From positions 1 to 8,011 of the forward strand of contig NVSO02000172.1 in assembly GCA_002401305.2 (NCBI GenBank): DNA of 8,011 bases, given 5' to 3'. Below the pieces are notes generated by a model that worked only from the letters and a program-made list of their open reading frames with translations, searched no databases and had not been told where the DNA came from. A program made the position numbers and the translations under genes. Source of the stretch: Rhodobiaceae bacterium. GTDB taxonomy: Bacteria; Pseudomonadota; Alphaproteobacteria; Parvibaculales; Parvibaculaceae. This document shows positions 1 to 5,069 of this stretch, one piece after another; position 1 is the stretch's first letter; every line of letters starts with the position of its first letter.

Positions 1-353
1 GAGCCGGGCACATCGGGTGCGTCCACGCCTAAACGCAGCGCAATCATCGCCCCCAGAGAATAGCCCATCACATCGGGACGCTTGAGCCCAAGGTGCTCGA
101 TCAAATTTTTAAGGTCCTGCGCGAGCCCAGAAAGCCGGTACGCCTCAGGGTCATAGAGCAATGCGCTTTGGCCATGCCCGCGCAAATCATACATCACAAC
201 TTGGCGCCCCATATCGAGCAACTGCGCAACCCATCCCGGATTGATCCAATTTGCCGCGTGGGTAGAGGCAAACCCATGCACCAGCACAATCGGCGCGCCC
301 TCACCTTCAACTTGGTAGGCGATTTCCACGCCGTCTGATTGAAATTTTTCCAT
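1..353 (-). CDS. Alpha/beta hydrolase, N-terminal part (runs off left edge)
   Basis: The first 117 residues of an alpha/beta-hydrolase-fold enzyme are present; the C-terminal half, with the expected catalytic His and acid, lies outside the window. Visible motifs are the oxyanion-hole HGF (residues 26-28), the D-L-R-G-H-G-x-S block (56-63) typical of this fold, and the nucleophile elbow G-Y-S-L-G (97-101) with Ser99 as the probable nucleophile. There is no signal peptide, so it is probably cytoplasmic. The ATG at 353-351 is preceded on the minus strand by AGAGG about six bases upstream, which supports this start. It lies 116 bases downstream of the broken symporter gene on the same strand and may be the last visible gene of that operon. 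The family covers esterases, lipases, dehalogenases and others, and the substrate cannot be read from this fragment. Confidence 0.9.
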   Translation of the reverse strand, partial: MEKFQSDGVEIAYQVEGEGAPIVLVHGFASTHAANWINPGWVAQLLDMGRQVVMYDLRGHGQSALLYDPEAYRLSGLAQDLKNLIEHLGLKRPDVMGYSLGAMIALRLGVDAPDVPG

Positions 354-469
354 GCCTTACCTCTTGCCCTGCATTTTGGCGATTATGCATATCAGCCCCC
401 TGAGACCAAAGCATAATCTACCAAAACAGAAGACAGCCACGTAACGCCTGCACGCCTGTGAAGTAGGGC

Positions 470-1183
470 CTAAACCTCTGGCACCCGCTGCTCCGACTCT
501 CGAGCTTCTACTGCGTGTATTTCAGAGGACAATACATCTGCACGTCGCGCATCAATCTCGGCGCGCATTTCTTCTTGGCGGGCCTTATCGATTGGAAAGC
601 GCCACATAAAGAACGCAACGATGAGGTTGCAAGCAACTGGCACAAAAACAAAGAGAAGCGCCAAGCCAGTCAATGCAGTTTCGGTATTGTCACCTTTCGA
701 GCTAAAGCCCACCGAATCCAAAATCCAGAACATGACACCAACGGCCATGGCCGCACCAATCTTTTGGCTCAATGTCAGCATGGAGAAAAAGAGGCCAGTA
801 CGTCGCTCACCGGTTTCCAATTCATCAACGTCGCCCACATCCCCCATCATGCCCCGGTAGAGCACGGCCATAGAGCCAACGTTCACACCCATGATGATAA
901 GCGCGATGACGTAAATCCAAGTAACCCCGGGCGGCAAAAGCAAAATGAACGGGGTCAGCACCACATTGAAGACAGCAGCACAACACGCAGCCTTGGCCTT
1001 ACCGAGTACTTTCGCCAGTTTCAAAATGACCGGTACGAAGAGCACGCCCGCAACAAAATAGACCAACAGAAGCGCATATTTCAAATCGCCCAACTGCCAA
1101 ACAAATTCAACTTCATAGAGGTAAAGGGTGCCAAGCGCTGCGCCGGAAAAACCAGAGAAAAAGTCGCACGTCACAAGCAACAA
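470..1183 (-). CDS. 3' fragment of the frameshifted GPH symporter (helices about 7-12)
   Basis: This is the C-terminal half of the same transporter. The apparent start is a TTG at 1183-1181, but the homologous frame continues upstream to the frameshift at 1228-1232, so that start is not biological. It contains further membrane helices, the sequence G-E-R-R-T-G-L-F-F-S, and S-Q-K-I-G, whose Lys141 lines up with Lys386 of the paralogue and probably with the helix XI lysine of MelB. It ends in a charged, Arg- and Glu-rich cytoplasmic tail. There is no ribosome binding site of its own at the TTG, so independent translation is unlikely. Confidence 0.7.
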   Translation of the reverse strand: MLLVTCDFFSGFSGAALGTLYLYEVEFVWQLGDLKYALLLVYFVAGVLFVPVILKLAKVLGKAKAACCAAVFNVVLTPFILLLPPGVTWIYVIALIIMGVNVGSMAVLYRGMMGDVGDVDELETGERRTGLFFSMLTLSQKIGAAMAVGVMFWILDSVGFSSKGDNTETALTGLALLFVFVPVACNLIVAFFMWRFPIDKARQEEMRAEIDARRADVLSSEIHAVEARESEQRVPEV

Positions 1184-1208
1184 TAAGGCTCGGTTACGGC
1201 GCAGGGGC

Positions 1209-1928
1209 TTAATACCCGCTATAATTGTTTTTCCACAAACCTTCTGAGCTCGGCTCCCTAACCTTCAGGTCATGTTTGAAAGGTTCCCCAACTTGGGAGA
1301 CAGCAAGCGCAACCGCAATGGGAAGTAGAACAAGAAAGAAAATCCCAATCGCCTGAATGCTCTGCTCAGATTGCACAACCTTTGCGGCTTCAGGTGAAAC
1401 AGACAAAATCGCTGCAATCGTAATAAGCGGCGTGCCCGCCACCAGAAAGCCTTCGCGAAACCCTTGGATACGCGAGCGCTCATGGTAATCCATATCAAGC
1501 TCAGCGCCCCACGACATGTGCGACAAGGTCAACATCGTCCACCCGACATATAGAACGAAAAGCCAGCCGAATAAATAGAGGGCTGTAATCTCTCCACTAG
1601 GGAAATAAATCATGTAACCAGACAGCAAGAGCAGCGGAACCGACAACACAATCCAATGGCGCCGACGCCCCCAGCGTGTGGGGAACCTGTCAGATAGAAC
1701 GCCCATCATTGGGTCGGTAATAACGTCCCACAGCCGTGCCAGAAGAAAAACAGAGCCGACGGTCGCAAGGCTTAAGCCCATAGACCCTTCATAATATTGC
1801 GGTAAGAAAACCGTTAGAGGTAACCCGAGAGAGGCAATTGGAATAGCTGGACTTGAAAAGCAGATAAGTTTCCAATTGGATAATCGCTGATAGCTCATGC
1901 CGGTATTATTTCCTGTTGTGAAACTCAC
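1209..1928 (-). CDS. 5' fragment of the frameshifted GPH symporter (helices about 1-6)
   Basis: This is the N-terminal half as a gene finder would call it: 239 residues from the GTG, 229 from the internal ATG at 1898. Family hallmarks are the helix II block W-D-V-I-T-D-P (residues 67-73), whose Asp68 and Asp72 correspond to the paired cation-site aspartates of MelB, followed by G-x-L-S-D and the cytoplasmic loop R-W-G-R-R-R-H-W. The motif S-H-M-S-W-G-A-E-L and the following Y-H-E-R-S-R are shared with the neighbouring paralogue. The last seven residues before the stop, after K in GLWK, are frameshift products. Alone it would be half a transporter and is not expected to work. Confidence 0.75.
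   Translation of the reverse strand: MSFTTGNNTGMSYQRLSNWKLICFSSPAIPIASLGLPLTVFLPQYYEGSMGLSLATVGSVFLLARLWDVITDPMMGVLSDRFPTRWGRRRHWIVLSVPLLLLSGYMIYFPSGEITALYLFGWLFVLYVGWTMLTLSHMSWGAELDMDYHERSRIQGFREGFLVAGTPLITIAAILSVSPEAAKVVQSEQSIQAIGIFFLVLLPIAVALAVSQVGEPFKHDLKVREPSSEGLWKNNYSGY
1228..1232 (-). other. Frameshift site in an A5 run (minus strand)
   Basis: The transcript reads TGG AAA AAC AAT..., whereas continuation of the protein needs TGG AAA ACA ATT.... The ribosome would have to skip one base, or the transcript lose one A. The change sits in a five-base homopolymer, where indels and base-calling errors are common. The required shift is +1, so this is not a classical -1 slippery heptamer. Confidence 0.8.
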
Positions 1929-1961
1929 AAATGCTAACGAGGTCGTATTTGGGTGCAGTGC

Positions 1962-3434
1962 TTAGGGATCGGTCTGCGGCCTGCCGTTAGAAATAGGCGT
2001 GCTCGGGCTCACAGGTTCAATCGTCTGAACAACAATCGCCTCAGCCGCGGCATCCAACACGCGTTTAGCCAGAATCTCACGGTTCGCACGCTGCTGCACT
2101 TCCCCAAGGGGGAAATGGGAGAGCATCCATGCAACAATGAGTGAGATGATGAATGACGGCAAAATGTAAATAAGCTGCAATCCAAAGAGAGCGCTCTCCG
2201 CATTTTCTTCACCCGTTTTAATGCCCAACCAATCAAGTGCTGACATTGAAAAACCAATAGCAACCGCATAACCAATTTTGTTGGTTGAGGTCAGCAACGC
2301 ATAAAACAACCCCGTGCGTTGGTGGCCACTTTCAACCGCATCATGGTCCACAACATCGGCCATGATGGAGCGAAAGAGAAACGGACCCGCACCCATATTC
2401 ACGCCAAGCACAGTCCAGCATAATGCCGCGAGCACCGGATTTCCTTCGGGCAGGAAAAAGATGAGCGGCACCGTAAGGCCACTAAAGAGAGCCGATACAA
2501 TCACAGCTTTATGCTTGCCAATCCTGTTGCTCAACCAAATAACAGGCGGCACGAACAAAAGACCCGAAACAAAATACACCAGCAACAACACGTTGGAGAA
2601 CTCCCCCAACATCAATACGTCCAGCGCCAAATAGAGGAAAAGTGAAGAAACAATACCGTTGCCAATACCTGAAAGCAGGTCAGCTGAGAGCAAAACCTGC
2701 AAGGGCCGGTTGCGTTTGAGCAATGCGATTGCTTCACGCCATGTAAAGTGATCTGGTTGCGGCGTCTTGACTTCGCCAACAGACGCCACCGCAATCCACA
2801 CTGTAATGGGAAGAAAAATAATGACAAACCACCCCATCAGCGTGACAGCCTCGGGACGACTTTCCTCGGGTAGAAACAAGCCGGTCAACACGGGGAGAAC
2901 CAACACGAACACCATGCCAAAAATCAACAGCATTTCGCGTACACCCTGCACGCGGCTGCGCTCATGATAGTCGGGCGTCAATTCAGCGCCCCATGACATG
3001 TGCGACACGGTCAGCAACGTCCAACCGATATAAAGAATGAACATCCAGAAAGTCAGATAGATAGCACCTGCCCCTTCAGGTGGCATGAACACCATGAAGA
3101 CCGACAGCAACATGATGGGTACAGAGGCGACAATCCAGTGCCTGCGTCGTCCCCATCGCGTTTCAAATTTATCGGACAACAATCCAAGAACAGGATCTGT
3201 GAACACATCCCAGAACCGCGCGATCATAAAAATGAGCCCGACAGACGCCGCCGACAATGTTGTATTTCTATCGTAGAAATGGGGAAGGTGAACCACCAAC
3301 GGCAAACCAAGGGCCGATATCGGTGCAGCAGGAAGAGCGAATGCTAAGAGCTTTCCCCACGACAGTCTGCTTTTGGACGTAGAGTTTTGCAGGCTTGGGC
3401 TTTCACCCAAACCAGGCTGATCGGTTCCGCTCAT
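1962..3434 (-). CDS. GPH/MelB-type cation:sugar symporter (MFS_2 family)
   Basis: A complete 490-residue inner-membrane symporter of the glycoside-pentoside-hexuronide family, at the family's usual length with about 12 hydrophobic segments. Helix II carries W-D-V-F-T-D-P, with Asp76 and Asp80 matching the two MelB cation-binding aspartates, then L-L-S-D and R-W-G-R-R-R-H-W (93-100). Lys386 in T-N-K-I-G probably matches the coupling lysine of MelB helix XI. Both termini are hydrophilic and probably cytoplasmic. The ATG is strongly supported by GGGAGGAG seven bases upstream. It is the first gene of the minus-strand cluster, and its frameshifted paralogue begins 33-63 bases after its stop. By eye the two are roughly half identical across the N-terminal half, so they look like an old tandem duplication. 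The substrate is unknown: sugars and glycosides are typical of the family, and no adjacent glycosidase shows which. Confidence 0.9.
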   Translation of the reverse strand: MSGTDQPGLGESPSLQNSTSKSRLSWGKLLAFALPAAPISALGLPLVVHLPHFYDRNTTLSAASVGLIFMIARFWDVFTDPVLGLLSDKFETRWGRRRHWIVASVPIMLLSVFMVFMPPEGAGAIYLTFWMFILYIGWTLLTVSHMSWGAELTPDYHERSRVQGVREMLLIFGMVFVLVLPVLTGLFLPEESRPEAVTLMGWFVIIFLPITVWIAVASVGEVKTPQPDHFTWREAIALLKRNRPLQVLLSADLLSGIGNGIVSSLFLYLALDVLMLGEFSNVLLLVYFVSGLLFVPPVIWLSNRIGKHKAVIVSALFSGLTVPLIFFLPEGNPVLAALCWTVLGVNMGAGPFLFRSIMADVVDHDAVESGHQRTGLFYALLTSTNKIGYAVAIGFSMSALDWLGIKTGEENAESALFGLQLIYILPSFIISLIVAWMLSHFPLGEVQQRANREILAKRVLDAAAEAIVVQTIEPVSPSTPISNGRPQTDP

Positions 3435-3440
3435 ATTCAG

Positions 3441-3449
3441 TCTCCTCCC
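3441..3449 (-). promoter_or_regulatory. Strong Shine-Dalgarno site for the intact GPH symporter
   Basis: On the minus strand the sequence CGGGAGGAG lies seven bases before the ATG at 3434. It is among the clearest ribosome binding sites in the window and fixes the start of this gene. Confidence 0.8.
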
Positions 3450-3476
3450 GACTGTTCACGCTCTTGTTGGCGCGCT

Positions 3477-3506
3477 TTGCGTGACTATGCACGTCTGACA
3501 TATAAT
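3477..3506 (+). promoter_or_regulatory. Possible plus-strand sigma-70 promoter (TTGCGT-N18-TATAAT)
   Basis: A perfect TATAAT at 3501-3506 is preceded by TTGCGT (three of six consensus bases) at 3477-3482 with an 18-base spacer. Transcription would begin near 3513 and reach the zinc-finger gene with a leader of about 170 bases. The -10 is good and the -35 weak, so this is tentative. It also overlaps the leader region of the divergent symporter operon. Confidence 0.3.
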
Positions 3507-3527
3507 CAGCAAGCCACCTCTCTTCCA

Positions 3528-3544
3528 TATGCTAGCCGAGCATA
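3528..3544. repeat. Inverted repeat TATGCT-N5-AGCATA, possible operator
   Basis: Six-base perfect arms with a five-base spacer lie about 95 bases upstream of the symporter start, in the gap between the divergent symporter operon and the zinc-finger gene. The size and spacing suit a dimeric DNA-binding regulator, but repeats this short also arise by chance and no regulator gene is adjacent. Confidence 0.25.
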
Positions 3545-3650
3545 GAGCGAAATTCTTGATGAACCGGCGGTTTACACGCCAAGATTAGACTGGGTTTTAG
3601 GCACCTGACCCGCTAGGTTAGCAACCGAGTCAGAGACCGATCGAACTGAT

Positions 3651-3680
3651 CTGACAATTTCCATCGACCCGACACATATT
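3651..3680 (+). promoter_or_regulatory. Possible proximal promoter giving a leaderless zinc-finger mRNA
   Basis: CTGACA (3651-3656) and CATATT (3675-3680) are 18 bases apart and would place the transcription start at or next to the ATG at 3686. No Shine-Dalgarno sequence precedes that ATG, which fits leaderless translation. Both hexamers deviate from consensus, so the call is weak. The -35 also overlaps one arm of a GTCAGA/TCTGAC inverted repeat (3629-3655). Confidence 0.25.
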
Positions 3681-3685
3681 TAAAA

Positions 3686-3952
3686 ATGAGCAGCACCATG
3701 GCAGGCGAAACCGGCACAAACCCAAAATTCAGTAATGACGAAGGCGTTGAGAAAATCCGCATTGGCGTAAGTGAATTTGAATGCATGGGTGCAAAGTCTC
3801 CCAATGATCATCCTCACATCTTTCTAGATATGGGCCATGACGGCGAAATCATCTGCCCTTACTGCTCAACAGTATATGTGAAAGATGCCAGCCTAAAAGC
3901 GGACGAGTCTGTACCAGCATCAGCCTTCCGCCACGAAGAGAACGCCAGCTAA
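3686..3952 (+). CDS. CHCC zinc-finger domain protein (NDUFS6-like)
   Basis: An 88-residue protein of the zf-CHCC family, which in mitochondria includes the complex I accessory subunit NDUFS6. The zinc ligands are visible: Cys33, His42 (in D-H-P), Cys57 and Cys60 (in C-P-Y-C), followed by S-T-V-Y-V. Residues 1-25 and the tail after about 70 are polar and probably disordered. Bacterial members are small cytoplasmic proteins of uncertain role; a link to respiratory complex I or iron-sulfur protein assembly is inferred from the mitochondrial relative. The start could be ATG 3686 or the in-frame ATG at 3698; neither has a clear ribosome binding site. It stands alone on the plus strand, divergent from the symporter operon, and no complex I gene is nearby. 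Confidence 0.88.
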   Translation: MSSTMAGETGTNPKFSNDEGVEKIRIGVSEFECMGAKSPNDHPHIFLDMGHDGEIICPYCSTVYVKDASLKADESVPASAFRHEENAS

Positions 3953-3977
3953 AAGCGGCCCGCAGACAATAAATTCG

Positions 3978-4007
3978 CATTTTGCAAAGACATCCCCATT
4001 TTGCAAA
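3978..4007. repeat. Direct repeat CATTTTGCAAA x2 containing TTTGCAAA palindromes
   Basis: The 11-base word CATTTTGCAAA occurs at 3978-3988 and 3997-4007, exactly 19 bases apart, close to two helical turns. Each copy contains the perfect 8-base palindrome TTTGCAAA (3981-3988 and 4000-4007). TTTGCAAA-type sites are known targets of short-chain acyl-CoA responsive regulators such as PccR of Rhodobacter and RamB of Corynebacterium, from memory. The spacing here is wider than I recall for PccR, so only a generic operator is proposed. Confidence 0.4.
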
Positions 4008-4011
4008 TCTG

Positions 4012-4098
4012 TACAATGCAATAAGCAATGCACAGAAGCCGATGGGGGGAAAACGTAAATTGTCGCCTACAAAAAACCCGCATCTTTGCGGGTTTTTT
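4012..4098 (+). ncRNA. Candidate short RNA: TACAAT box followed by terminator
   Basis: TACAAT (4012-4017) is one base from the consensus -10. A start near 4024 and the terminator ending at 4098 would give a transcript of about 75 bases. The TTTGCAAA pair sits just upstream, where a bound regulator could block or help polymerase. No good -35 is visible at 17-bp spacing. The alternative is that the terminator simply ends the zinc-finger mRNA, leaving a 3' untranslated region of about 145 bases. Confidence 0.3.
4071..4098 (+). terminator. Intrinsic terminator, perfect 12-bp stem
   Basis: Positions 4071-4082 pair perfectly with 4087-4098 around the four-base loop TCTT, and the right arm ends in T6. 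The A6 on the left arm means it can also act on the minus strand. It lies 118 bases after the zinc-finger gene and could end that transcript, a short RNA, or read-through from the MerR gene on the minus strand. Confidence 0.9.
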
Positions 4099-4153
4099 GC
4101 ATCTATCCGTTCATTCACATTCTGGCCCGATCATTGCTCTCTATATACCAACA

Positions 4154-4298
4154 GCGATTTGGGAAACCAAAATGCTCAAGGAATTAGAATTCATTTCTGT
4201 TGCCACTTGCTTTCTCCCCAATTTGAGCACCCGCACAGAAATGACTAGAGGAGAGTGGCGATCCACCCCGTCTTTGTCACTCTCCTCTCCGCTTTTTT
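4154..4298 (+). ncRNA. Candidate structured small RNA with three hairpins
   Basis: Three successive plus-strand hairpins occur within 145 bases: TTTGG-GAAA-CCAAA (4158-4171, GNRA tetraloop), a perfect 10-bp stem (4191-4200 with 4235-4244) and a perfect 11-bp stem (4247-4257 with 4278-4288) followed by T6. The middle hairpin encloses TGCT/AGCA (4208-4211, 4226-4229) around a C-rich loop, which is typical of small RNAs that bind ribosome binding sites. A TATATA at 4142-4147 could be its -10, but no -35 is evident. It could instead be a leader or attenuator for the small ORF starting at 4341. I do not recognise a known RNA family. Confidence 0.4.
4247..4298 (+). terminator. Terminator-like hairpin, 11-bp stem then T6
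   Basis: Positions 4247-4257 (AGAGGAGAGTG) pair perfectly with 4278-4288 across a 20-base loop, followed by CCGC and T6 (4293-4298). The four bases between stem and U-run make it weaker than a canonical terminator. It ends the proposed structured RNA and lies 42 bases before the start of the small ORF. Confidence 0.55.
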
Positions 4299-4327
4299 AA
4301 ATCATCACGCACGCCCACACCCGGTCT

Positions 4328-4332
4328 GGAGG
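4328..4332 (+). promoter_or_regulatory. Shine-Dalgarno GGAGG for the 50-residue ORF
   Basis: A perfect GGAGG lies eight bases before the ATG at 4341. It is the main reason for accepting this short reading frame as a gene. Confidence 0.7.
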
Positions 4333-4340
4333 ATCAGGTC

Positions 4341-4493
4341 ATGCTCACTAGACTCAATTTTCTAACCGTATATTTGTTCATGTTTGGGTTTATGCTCGCC
4401 TGTGCTGTCATCGTTCCTCCTCTGGCGGTACAGGCGTTCGCACCGGACCAAACGAGAGTGGCAGCAAACACTTCAGTCGAAAGAACACCTTAG
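4341..4493 (+). CDS. Small membrane or exported protein, 50 residues, unrecognised
   Basis: A short ORF that standard gene callers could miss, with a canonical GGAGG eight bases before its ATG. Residues 1-4 include Arg4, residues 5-31 are strongly hydrophobic, and the rest (about 33-50) is polar, ending in V-E-R-T-P. The layout fits either a single transmembrane helix with a periplasmic tail or a signal peptide cut after V-Q-A at residue 32, releasing about 18 residues. There is a Cys at position 21, but M-L-A-C is a poor lipobox. The stop at 4491-4493 lies two bases from the end of the convergent MerR gene. A terminator-like hairpin immediately upstream leaves little room for a separate promoter, so expression may depend on read-through or attenuation. 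I do not recognise the family and assign no function. Confidence 0.55.
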   Translation: MLTRLNFLTVYLFMFGFMLACAVIVPPLAVQAFAPDQTRVAANTSVERTP

Positions 4494-4495
4494 TT

Positions 4496-4933
4496 TCAAG
4501 TTTCTTTTCCGACACGGGCCCTAGCGCCAACAGATGCCGCACGCAACTCGCTTTGAGACCTAACAGCGCCGCGCATCATACGTTGGAATTTAGGACACTC
4601 TAAATGAGACGGCGCTTGGCAGTCCGCTGCATGACGTAAGCCCTTCCCAATAAGGGTAAGGCGCTTGATGGTTTTATCCACCAACTCCGCTTTTTCCAAC
4701 AACATCGTCCGGTCAACCTTCGGCCCAGACGGCGTAAACATCTCGCCAATCTCATCGAGCGAAAACCCAGCTGTGCGTCCCAGAGAAATCAACGCCAATT
4801 GCTCCAACACATCCGGATCAAACAAACGCCGCAACCCACGACGCCCAGTAGAGCGAATAAGCCCCTTCTCCTCATAATACCGTAATGTCGAGGCTGGCAG
4901 CCCAGAGCGTTCAACAACTTCAGCAATATCCAT
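4496..4933 (-). CDS. MerR-family transcriptional regulator with C-x7-C loop
   Basis: A 145-residue MerR-type regulator, which as a dimer would bend its promoter DNA. The N-terminal winged helix-turn-helix is clear: S-G-L-P-A-S-T-L-R-Y-Y-E-E-K-G-L (10-25), then G-R-R-G-L-R-R-L-F (30-38). Residues about 72-103 form the probable dimerisation helix, followed by a loop with Cys105 and Cys113 (C-x7-C) and a Ser/Arg/Ala-rich tail. The cysteine spacing resembles the copper site of CueR but lacks the CxxCxC cluster of SoxR. The ATG at 4933 is preferred because MDIAEVVERSGL fits the family N-terminus and TGGGA lies six bases upstream; ATG 4945 is possible, and the longer frame up to 5008 would run through the operator. 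It is divergent from the thiopurine methyltransferase gene and converges with the 50-residue ORF. The likely inducer is a metal, metalloid or electrophile (inference). Confidence 0.88.
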   Translation of the reverse strand: MDIAEVVERSGLPASTLRYYEEKGLIRSTGRRGLRRLFDPDVLEQLALISLGRTAGFSLDEIGEMFTPSGPKVDRTMLLEKAELVDKTIKRLTLIGKGLRHAADCQAPSHLECPKFQRMMRGAVRSQSELRAASVGARARVGKET

Positions 4934-4953
4934 ATCGCATCCCATTTTTTCGC

Positions 4954-4984
4954 TTGACCTCAAGTTAACTTGAACTTGTATCTT
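4954..4984 (+). promoter_or_regulatory. MerR-type promoter: 19-bp spacer with a SoxR-box-like dyad
   Basis: TTGACC (4954-4959) and TATCTT (4979-4984) are separated by 19 bases, the over-long spacing that MerR-family activators correct by twisting DNA. The spacer begins with the perfect 14-base palindrome TCAAGTTAACTTGA (4960-4973). The same core and geometry occur in the E. coli soxS promoter, from memory. Transcription would start near 4991 and read the methyltransferase gene, leaving a leader of about 79 bases. The dyad is also just upstream of the regulator's own start, so autoregulation is likely. Confidence 0.75.
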
Positions 4985-5060
4985 GTGCAAATCGAAACGG
5001 CGACACATCTCAAAACCCTGTAGGGTGGATAAACACGCAAGACAGTGTCGGCTGACTATT

Positions 5061-5065
5061 GGAGG
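5061..5065 (+). promoter_or_regulatory. Shine-Dalgarno GGAGG deciding the methyltransferase start
   Basis: GGAGG lies four bases before the ATG at 5070. The reading frame is open back to 4983, but that extension overlaps the promoter and matches no known family sequence, so 5070 is the start. Confidence 0.75.
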
Positions 5066-5069
5066 TCTT

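Larger units (their letters stand above)
470..1928 (-). pseudogene. GPH/MelB-type cation:sugar symporter, disrupted by a one-base frameshift
   Basis: Two adjacent reading frames together encode one symporter of the glycoside-pentoside-hexuronide (GPH, MFS_2) family, an inner-membrane protein of about 12 helices that imports sugars or related compounds with H+ or Na+. The first frame ends ...GLWK and then runs into out-of-frame residues and a stop at 1209-1211. The next frame reads TIIAGIKPLRRNRALLLLV, which continues the protein and matches the paralogue at 1962-3434 (its residues 235-252). Removing one A from the minus-strand A5 run (plus-strand T5, 1228-1232) would restore an ORF of about 485 residues, close to the 490 of the paralogue. 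The gene is therefore intact apart from one base: either a very recent pseudogene or a sequencing error. The start is GTG at 1928 or ATG at 1898. The ATG is better supported by alignment with the paralogue and by an upstream AGGA, although its spacing is long. Confidence 0.85.
3953..4340. other. 388-base gap rich in RNA and regulatory signals
   Basis: I find no convincing protein gene here: the open frames run straight through two terminator hairpins and lack ribosome binding sites. It holds paired TTTGCAAA palindromes, a TACAAT -10-like box, a perfect intrinsic terminator, three successive plus-strand hairpins and a second U-run. Individual elements are listed separately. Confidence 0.6.

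Noticed and set aside
515..1186. 223-residue plus-strand open frame
   Set aside because: It lies antisense to the frameshifted symporter, has no family resemblance or ribosome binding site, and is rich in His, Asn, Lys and Arg, as expected of the reverse of membrane-protein codons.
1226..1236. Programmed ribosomal frameshift in the broken symporter
   Set aside because: The needed shift is +1 within A5, there is no canonical slippery site for it, and the family has no known programmed shift. A mutation or sequencing error is simpler.
3000..3347. 115-residue plus-strand open frame
   Set aside because: Antisense shadow of the intact symporter; low-complexity polar composition and no start signal.
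3982..4300. Two overlapping 88-90 residue plus-strand frames in the intergenic gap
   Set aside because: Both run through the perfect terminator at 4071-4098 and one ends in the second U-run; neither has a ribosome binding site or recognisable sequence.
4934..5069. Longer N-terminal extensions of the MerR (to 5008) and methyltransferase (to 4983) frames
   Set aside because: These extensions overlap each other and the MerR-type promoter. Internal starts with better ribosome binding sites and family-like N-termini exist at 4933 and 5070.
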